Source of the DNA: Alphaproteobacteria bacterium UBA2784
Lineage (GTDB): Bacteria; Pseudomonadota; Alphaproteobacteria; Micropepsales; Micropepsaceae
Assembly: GCA_002352285.1 (NCBI GenBank)
Contig: DEIC01000084.1
Span: 3,176 to 13,404, forward strand
Length of the DNA stretch: 10,229 nucleotides
Reading direction: 5' to 3'
Part shown: piece by piece, positions 6,950 through 10,229 of the stretch
How the letters are laid out: each line of letters opens with the position of its first letter
Numbering within the stretch: the first letter of the stretch is position 1
Position numbers and translations under genes: made by a program
The notes under the pieces: generated by a model
The model's input: only the letters and a program-made list of their open reading frames with translations
The model's database searches: none
What the model was told of the DNA's origin: nothing

Positions 6950-7698
6950 GCCGCTTCATTGCGCGAAAGCAGCGGCGGCGGCAAGGGCACATCACCGGGC
7001 TCAGGCGTCTCGTGGCCGGTCAGGCGGTCGGCCTCGCGTGTCACGTCATTGAGCGCCGTCTCGATCGCAAGGCGCGCGGCCTCAATGCCGCCTTCATCAA
7101 GATCGCGCGCCACAGCAATGGGTGCACCCCAGACAAAGACGCCGCGCGAAAAGGGCAGCGGCACGACAAACCGGTCCCAGCTGGAAAGCGTCTTGCGTCC
7201 TTTGATGCCAAAGGCAGCGGGCAGAACGGGCAATCCGGTCAGCCGTGCGATGGCAACAATGCCGTCACTGGCGCGCATGCGCGGGCCGCGTGGGCCATCC
7301 GGCGTGATGCCGATCGACATGCCGCCGCGCGCGGCCTTCACCACATCCATCAGTGCCGCGGCACCGCCCTTGTCCTTTTTCTTGCCCGGCTTGGGTGATG
7401 AGCCGCGGATCGCGCCAAAGCCGAAGCGTGCAATCGTGCTTGCAATCAACTCACCATCGCGATGGCGTGAGATCAGCATGGCGATGGGTGCGCTGCGCGG
7501 CCATGACTTGGGCATCATCAAAAGCCGCCCGTGCCAGAACGCCAGAATGACAGGCGTTTTCGCCTGCCAGAGTTTCTCGGCCGCCGCGCCGTTGATCACC
7601 TGCCATCGCGAACTCGCCCAGACAAGCTTGATGTAAAGAGCGGCAAGCCGAACCGCCGCGCCGCGCACGAAACTGCTTTGAAGGATGCGCTTCAGCAT
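6946..7698 (-). CDS. DUF374 acyltransferase, LpxJ-like candidate
   Basis: A 250-residue member of the DUF374 branch of the PlsC/LPLAT acyltransferase superfamily. Residues 52-60 (LAFWHGRLL, H56) hold the probable catalytic histidine. Further family marks are SRHRDGELIA (77-86), RGSSPKPGKKKDKGGAAAL (98-116), GITPDGPRGPRM (130-141) and SWDRFVVPLPFSRG, then WGAPI. A hydrophobic segment near residues 15-29 could attach it to the membrane. DUF374 enzymes such as LpxJ of Campylobacter and relatives add secondary acyl chains to lipid A; this role is inferred here from family and operon position. ATG 7698, ten bases after the ABC transporter stop, is preferred over an in-frame codon at 7746, which would overlap the transporter and add a basic, unconserved stretch. 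Its Shine-Dalgarno is weak, so coupling to the upstream gene is likely. Its stop overlaps the waaA start. Confidence 0.87.
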   Translation of the reverse strand: MLKRILQSSFVRGAAVRLAALYIKLVWASSRWQVINGAAAEKLWQAKTPVILAFWHGRLLMMPKSWPRSAPIAMLISRHRDGELIASTIARFGFGAIRGSSPKPGKKKDKGGAAALMDVVKAARGGMSIGITPDGPRGPRMRASDGIVAIARLTGLPVLPAAFGIKGRKTLSSWDRFVVPLPFSRGVFVWGAPIAVARDLDEGGIEAARLAIETALNDVTREADRLTGHETPEPGDVPLPPPLLSRNEAA

Positions 7699-7708
7699 GA
7701 CCGCACCG

Positions 7709-9532
7709 TCATCCCGCCGTCTGCGCGGCCGGGGCAGCCGCCTCATCGGTCAGAAGATTGGTGCGATAGAGCAGGGCATAGAGCCCGCCTTTCGCCAGAA
7801 GCTGCGCATGCGTGCCGGTCTCGGCAACCGCCCCCTTGTCCAGCACGATGATGCGGTCAGCATCAATCACTGTGGAAAGCCGGTGCGCGATGACCAGTGT
7901 CGTGCGGTTCTTCATCAGCGTGTTCAGCGCATCCTGAACCTGACGCTCGCTTTGCGTATCAAGGGCAGAGGTTGCCTCATCAAGCAGAAGGATCGGCGCG
8001 TCGCGCAGCATGGCGCGCGCAATCGCGATGCGCTGGCGCTGTCCGCCTGAAAGGCGCAAACCCGCCTCACCCAGGCGCGTGTCATAGCCCTGTGGCAAGG
8101 CGGTGATGAAGTCATGCGCCGCCGCAGCCCGCGCCGCCCGTTCGATGGCTGCATCATCCGCGCCCGGCTTTCCTGCCGCGATATTTGCGCGCACAGTGTC
8201 ATCGAACAGGAAGGGCTCCTGTGTGACGAGCGCCATGGCATCGCGCAGGGATGAAAGCGTGACGTTCCTGATGTCATGGCCTGCAATGTCAATGCGCCCC
8301 GCCTCAACATCATAAAAGCGCAGGAGCAGGCTGAAGATCGTGCTCTTGCCGGCGCCCGAGGGACCGACAAGCGCAATCGTCTCGCCGGGCTTTACGTCGA
8401 AAGTCACGCGCGACAGGGCAGGGGCATCCTCGTGATACGAGAACCCCGCATCCTCAAAGCGGATGGAGGCGCCGTGATCGCGGATGGCCGCACCAAGATC
8501 AGCGGCATCGGCTGTATCGTTGATGGTGCGCTTGACATCAATGGCGGCAAAAATGCGCGCCAGCGCCGCTGTCCCCTCCGACAGCGCCGCATAGAATGAC
8601 GACAGCGCCCGCACCGGCTGGAACGCCAGCATCGCCGCACCCATGAACGACAGGAACTCGTTCAGCTCCATGCCGCCGGAAAGTCCGCGCCAGCCTGCAT
8701 AAAGAATGATGAGCGCGATGGCGACGCCGGTCAGCGCCTCAGACATCGGAACGGTTGCCGCCTGTCCGCGCGCCGCCTTGATCAGCATCTTGACGCGCCG
8801 CTCGATGCTGGCGCCGGCGCGTTCGCGCGCGGCGTCCTCCAGCCGGTAGGCTTTGACGATGCGGCGTCCATCCAGCGTTTCGGAAATGATGGTCGAAAGC
8901 TCGCCCGTCTCCGCCATGCTGGCCTTGGTGGATTTCTTGACGCCTTTGCCCAGCTTGCGCAGGCCGCCGCTGACCAGCGGCAGCACGACGCAGGCAATGA
9001 TGGCAAGAAACCAGTCCTGCCAGAACATCACGCCCGCCAGAAAGATGAGCGAAAGAAAGTCGCGCACCGCACCCGTCGCGCCGCGCGTAATGGTCGCACG
9101 CACGAGGAGCGCGTCATTCAGGAATGAGGAGATTGTGCGTCCCGAATGCACGTCATTCAGGCGCTGCAGATCGGAATGCACCAGGACGTCGAACATGCGC
9201 TTTTGCAGATCGGCAATGGTGCGCTGGCCGACGGTCGCCAGCAGCAGCGCGTCAGCATAGGCAGCACCTGCCTTGATCAGCATCACGGCCAGCACCGCCG
9301 CGGGAATGACCAGCAGCATGTCTTCGCGCCGGTCGATGAAGATGAGCTTGACGGCGGGATCAAGCAGCCACGCGGTAATGCCGGTGGCCGCCGCCCCCAC
9401 GATCATGCACAGGGCTGCGATGATGACGAGGCGACGGTATTTCCACACATAGTCGCGCACCAGCCGCGCGATCAGCGCGAAATCGCTGTCAGGCTCTTGT
9501 GTGTTCGCAATGGCTGGAAGCGTGTGCGCCAT
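7709..9532 (-). CDS. msbA: MsbA-type ABC exporter (probable lipid A flippase)
   Basis: A 607-residue half-transporter: an N-terminal six-helix exporter domain (about 33-320) fused to an ATPase. The ATPase has Walker A GPSGAGKS (390-397), Q-loop TQEP (Q438), signature LSGGQ (494-498), Walker B ILLLDE (514-519) and H-loop histidine H550; all are intact. The intracellular coupling region with ETLDGRRIVKAY (218-229) is typical of MsbA/LipA-exporter relatives. Such dimers use ATP to flip Kdo-lipid A from the inner to the outer leaflet of the inner membrane. The substrate is inferred mainly from position directly before DUF374-waaA-lpxK, since close relatives export other lipids or drugs. ATG 9532 has only a weak A-rich element before it and follows tspO after 38 bases, a gap with no convincing promoter or terminator. 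Confidence 0.88.
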   Translation of the reverse strand: MAHTLPAIANTQEPDSDFALIARLVRDYVWKYRRLVIIAALCMIVGAAATGITAWLLDPAVKLIFIDRREDMLLVIPAAVLAVMLIKAGAAYADALLLATVGQRTIADLQKRMFDVLVHSDLQRLNDVHSGRTISSFLNDALLVRATITRGATGAVRDFLSLIFLAGVMFWQDWFLAIIACVVLPLVSGGLRKLGKGVKKSTKASMAETGELSTIISETLDGRRIVKAYRLEDAARERAGASIERRVKMLIKAARGQAATVPMSEALTGVAIALIILYAGWRGLSGGMELNEFLSFMGAAMLAFQPVRALSSFYAALSEGTAALARIFAAIDVKRTINDTADAADLGAAIRDHGASIRFEDAGFSYHEDAPALSRVTFDVKPGETIALVGPSGAGKSTIFSLLLRFYDVEAGRIDIAGHDIRNVTLSSLRDAMALVTQEPFLFDDTVRANIAAGKPGADDAAIERAARAAAAHDFITALPQGYDTRLGEAGLRLSGGQRQRIAIARAMLRDAPILLLDEATSALDTQSERQVQDALNTLMKNRTTLVIAHRLSTVIDADRIIVLDKGAVAETGTHAQLLAKGGLYALLYRTNLLTDEAAAPAAQTAG

Positions 9533-9570
9533 ATTCTTTTGATAACGGGATGGAGCCGGGCGTCACCGCC

Positions 9571-10092
9571 TCAAGCCCCGTTAAGGTAAAAGACCGTCAG
9601 GTTAAGATACGCTGCAAACGCGACCCAGGCGAGATAGGGGGCCAGCGCCAGCGCTGCAAGCCGGTCAAATGCCCGGAATGCGCGCATGGTCAGCGCGATG
9701 GCCACTGCCAGAAGGGCGATGATGCAGGCCGCCAGTAACGGTGATTGCAGCCCGAAAAACGCCCATGACCAGGCAACATTGATGGCAAGCTGGCCAAGCC
9801 AAAGTCCAAGTGCTGGCAAGAATGCGCGAAAGTTCGGCGCGGCCCGCCATGCCCGCCACGCGCCTGCAGCCATCAGCGCATAGAGCAAGGTCCACACCAC
9901 CGGGAACACCCAGTTCGGCGGGTTAAGCACCGACTTTTCAAGTCCCGCATACCAGCCCGCCGGATCGGAAGTAACAGGCGACGTAAGGGCGGCCCCGATC
10001 TGGGCCGCGCCGAACGCAATCGCCAGAAACACGAAAGCGCCGGCGAGTTGCAGCGCCAGGTGCGGCTTGATGTGGATGTGCGGCAGCTTCAT
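9571..10092 (-). CDS. tspO: TspO/MBR family membrane protein
   Basis: A 173-residue protein with five predicted membrane helices (about 14-37, 63-82, 90-112, 117-136 and 146-170), the TspO fold. Family motifs are GWYAGLEK (46-53), the loop and second helix NPPNWVFPVVWTLLY (57-71), NVAWSWAFFG (105-114) and PYLAWVAFAAYLN (152-164). TspO proteins bind porphyrins and sterol-like ligands. In Rhodobacter, TspO affects tetrapyrrole handling and photosynthesis gene expression. The first ten residues (HIHIKPH) are histidine-rich, a small oddity. The start overlaps the stop of the upstream DUF4170 gene (ATGA, 10089-10092), so the two are probably translated together. Its position inside a lipid A operon suggests co-expression with envelope building, but no mechanistic link is shown. 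Confidence 0.93.
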   Translation of the reverse strand: MKLPHIHIKPHLALQLAGAFVFLAIAFGAAQIGAALTSPVTSDPAGWYAGLEKSVLNPPNWVFPVVWTLLYALMAAGAWRAWRAAPNFRAFLPALGLWLGQLAINVAWSWAFFGLQSPLLAACIIALLAVAIALTMRAFRAFDRLAALALAPYLAWVAFAAYLNLTVFYLNGA

Positions 10093-10229
10093 GTGCGCTT
10101 CTTGGCGGCAGCACGTTTGGTCCGGGTGCGCGCCGGTTTGGGCTTCTCGGGTTCAAGAAGGCGGTGCAGGTGCACGATGAAATAGCGCGTCTGCGCGTGA
10201 TCGATGGTCGCGCGCGCGGCTGACAGCCA
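10089..10229 (-). CDS. Probable DUF4170 protein, C-terminal 46 residues
   Basis: The frame enters from the right edge and ends in TGA at 10089-10091, overlapping the tspO start. The visible part reads ATIDHAQTRYFIVHLHRLLEPE, then a strongly basic tail rich in K, R, A and T. The block resembles my recollection of the C-terminal signature of DUF4170, a small alphaproteobacterial family of unknown function often found beside DUF374, waaA and lpxK. That neighbourhood is present here and supports the call. The basic tail could contact anionic lipid or nucleic acid (speculation). The N-terminus and promoter of this transcription unit lie outside the window. No function can be assigned. Confidence 0.65.
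   Translation of the reverse strand, partial: WLSAARATIDHAQTRYFIVHLHRLLEPEKPKPARTRTKRAAAKKRT

Noticed and set aside
6209..7636. A 475-codon open frame on the + strand, antisense to waaA and the DUF374 gene
   Set aside because: It lies opposite two confidently identified enzymes, has a composition typical of GC-rich antisense frames (runs of R, H, Q, P, A), shows no recognisable domain and spans two unrelated genes.
7047..7698. Lysine-rich stretch (PKPGKKKDK) in the DUF374 protein as a novel insertion
   Set aside because: As I recall, alphaproteobacterial DUF374 homologues commonly carry a similar K-rich segment before KGGAA, so it is probably normal for the family.

Overview
This is a compact, high-GC chromosomal stretch from a Gram-negative bacterium, almost certainly an alphaproteobacterium. 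The grounds are the lipid A/Kdo gene set, the alphaproteobacterial-type DUF4170 and DUF374 neighbours, and a histidine kinase whose dimerisation domain resembles PleC/DivJ. The order cannot be fixed from the sequence alone. There are no RNA genes, insertion sequences, CRISPR arrays or long repeats, and the longest gene-free gap is only 86 bases, so it reads as a core-genome region rather than an accessory island.

Left part (1-3749). A leftward ankyrin-repeat gene, cut by the window edge, is divergent from a MarR-family regulator. The 34 bases between them hold a 19-bp imperfect palindrome that is a strong candidate MarR operator. Then, rightward, come an APH-fold phosphotransferase of the ACAD10/11-LvaA type with its own plausible promoter, and a soluble two-PAS sensor histidine kinase with all catalytic boxes intact and no partner response regulator in view.

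Right part (3746-10229). Seven leftward genes form one tightly packed unit, in transcription order: DUF4170 protein (5' end outside the window), tspO, MsbA-type ABC exporter, DUF374 acyltransferase, waaA (Kdo transferase), lpxK (lipid A 4'-kinase), and an LpxL/HtrB-family late acyltransferase. Three junctions are ATGA stop-start overlaps, and lpxK starts 14 bases inside waaA. Together they encode the late steps of Kdo2-lipid A assembly: 4'-phosphorylation, Kdo addition, secondary acylation and flipping across the inner membrane. Their promoter lies beyond the right edge.

The histidine kinase and the last gene of the lipid A unit converge and overlap by 4 bases at their stop codons, which leaves no room for an intergenic terminator. 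The points most worth a second look are two acyltransferases of different families in one lipid A operon, tspO embedded in that operon, and the MarR/ankyrin divergent operator. I see no clear sign of a wholly new system.
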